DNA of 14,202 nucleotides from Desulfonatronospira sp. (GTDB lineage Bacteria > Desulfobacterota > Desulfovibrionia > Desulfovibrionales > Desulfonatronovibrionaceae). The DNA lies in contig SLAE01000073.1 in the NCBI GenBank assembly GCA_007127015.1, forward strand, positions 1 through 14,202, read 5' to 3'. Position numbers and translations under genes: made by a program. This document shows, piece by piece, positions 14,170 through 14,202 of the stretch. Under the pieces are notes generated by a model. It did no database searches. It worked only from the letters and a program-made list of their open reading frames with translations, and was not told the origin of the DNA. How positions within the stretch are numbered: position 1 is the stretch's first letter; every line of letters begins with the position of its first letter.

Positions 14170-14192
14170 TGGTGCCCGGGGCCGGACTCGAA
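14170..14192 (-). repeat. Right attachment-site repeat inside the tRNA
   Basis: This is the exact 23-bp partner of 435-457 and is part of the intact-looking tRNA 3' end. Because the tRNA continues beyond it toward the window edge, this junction is the one that keeps the functional tRNA gene. Confidence 0.8.
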
Positions 14193-14202
14193 CCGGCACG
14201 AG
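14170..14202 (-). tRNA. tRNA 3' end, probably tRNA-Leu (cut by window end)
   Basis: On the minus strand the last 33 bases read: end of the variable region, T-arm gccgg-ttcgagt-ccggc with a perfect 5-bp stem, 3' acceptor strand cccgggc, discriminator A, and an encoded CCA. The 5' half lies outside the window. Discriminator A, an implied 5' acceptor GCCCGGG and the sequence before the T-stem resemble bacterial tRNA-Leu as I remember it; the anticodon is not visible, so the isotype is a guess. Confidence 0.75.

Larger units (their letters stand above)
435..14192. mobile_element. Putative tRNA-integrated defence island
   Basis: A 23-bp perfect direct repeat (435-457 and 14170-14192) bounds the segment. 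The right copy is the 3' part of a tRNA gene, from the T-loop to the encoded CCA. The left copy is the same piece without the rest of a tRNA. This is the usual footprint of site-specific integration at a tRNA 3' end, where one junction keeps the whole tRNA and the other keeps a fragment. The contents are one minus-strand defence operon. No integrase, excisionase or replication gene is visible, so the element would be decayed, mobilised in trans, or a cargo segment of a larger history. Confidence 0.72.

Overview
The window looks like a defence island of about 13.7 kb inserted at a tRNA gene. The host is probably a mid-GC Gram-negative bacterium. My guess is a sulfate-reducer-type Desulfobacterota (deltaproteobacterium), judged only from the general look of the proteins and from a tRNA gene that encodes its CCA end. 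No taxonomic marker is present.

Layout. The right edge (14170-14202) is the 3' end of a tRNA gene on the minus strand, most likely tRNA-Leu, cut off by the window end. A 23-bp exact copy of that tRNA end lies at 435-457. The two copies are in direct orientation and read as the attachment-site repeats left by integration into the tRNA 3' end. Between them, every substantial gene is on the minus strand and forms one right-to-left operon with short gaps: (1) a SNF2-type helicase with a C-terminal DUF3883 domain, 10008-13481; (2) an AlbA_2 (Schlafen-like) plus HATPase plus winged-helix protein, 8456-9973; (3) a DUF1156 adenine DNA methyltransferase, 5499-8396; (4) a DUF499 AAA+ ATPase, 2678-5482; (5) a GmrSD-like DUF262/DUF1524 nuclease, 754-2631; (6) a short fragment of the Lon-like part of BrxL, 507-779. 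The fragment is followed by a perfect 19-bp inverted repeat about 20 bp from the left attachment repeat. Left of 435 is flanking DNA with a doubtful small ORF and two tandem 32-bp palindromic units. Between the helicase and the tRNA (13482-14169) there is no intact gene, only a degraded minus-strand frame and some short repeats. No integrase is visible.

How the genes may work together. Helicase, methylase and ATPase are the core of a modification-based antiphage system. As far as I recall it has been called Hma (helicase-methylase-ATPase), it has relatives among BREX, Pgl and DISARM systems, and it is known to carry extra embedded defence genes. By inference, DUF1156 marks self DNA, and DUF499 and the helicase use ATP to survey or remodel non-self DNA. 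Two candidate nucleases are present: the DUF3883 tail and the GmrSD-like HNH protein. The latter family is known for type IV restriction of modified DNA, so pairing it with a methylase in one operon is the most interesting arrangement here. The AlbA_2/HATPase protein may sense or regulate.

The central part of the methyltransferase gene, and more mildly the DUF262 part of the nuclease gene, are much more AT-rich than the sequence around them. That pattern suggests exchange of specificity segments.
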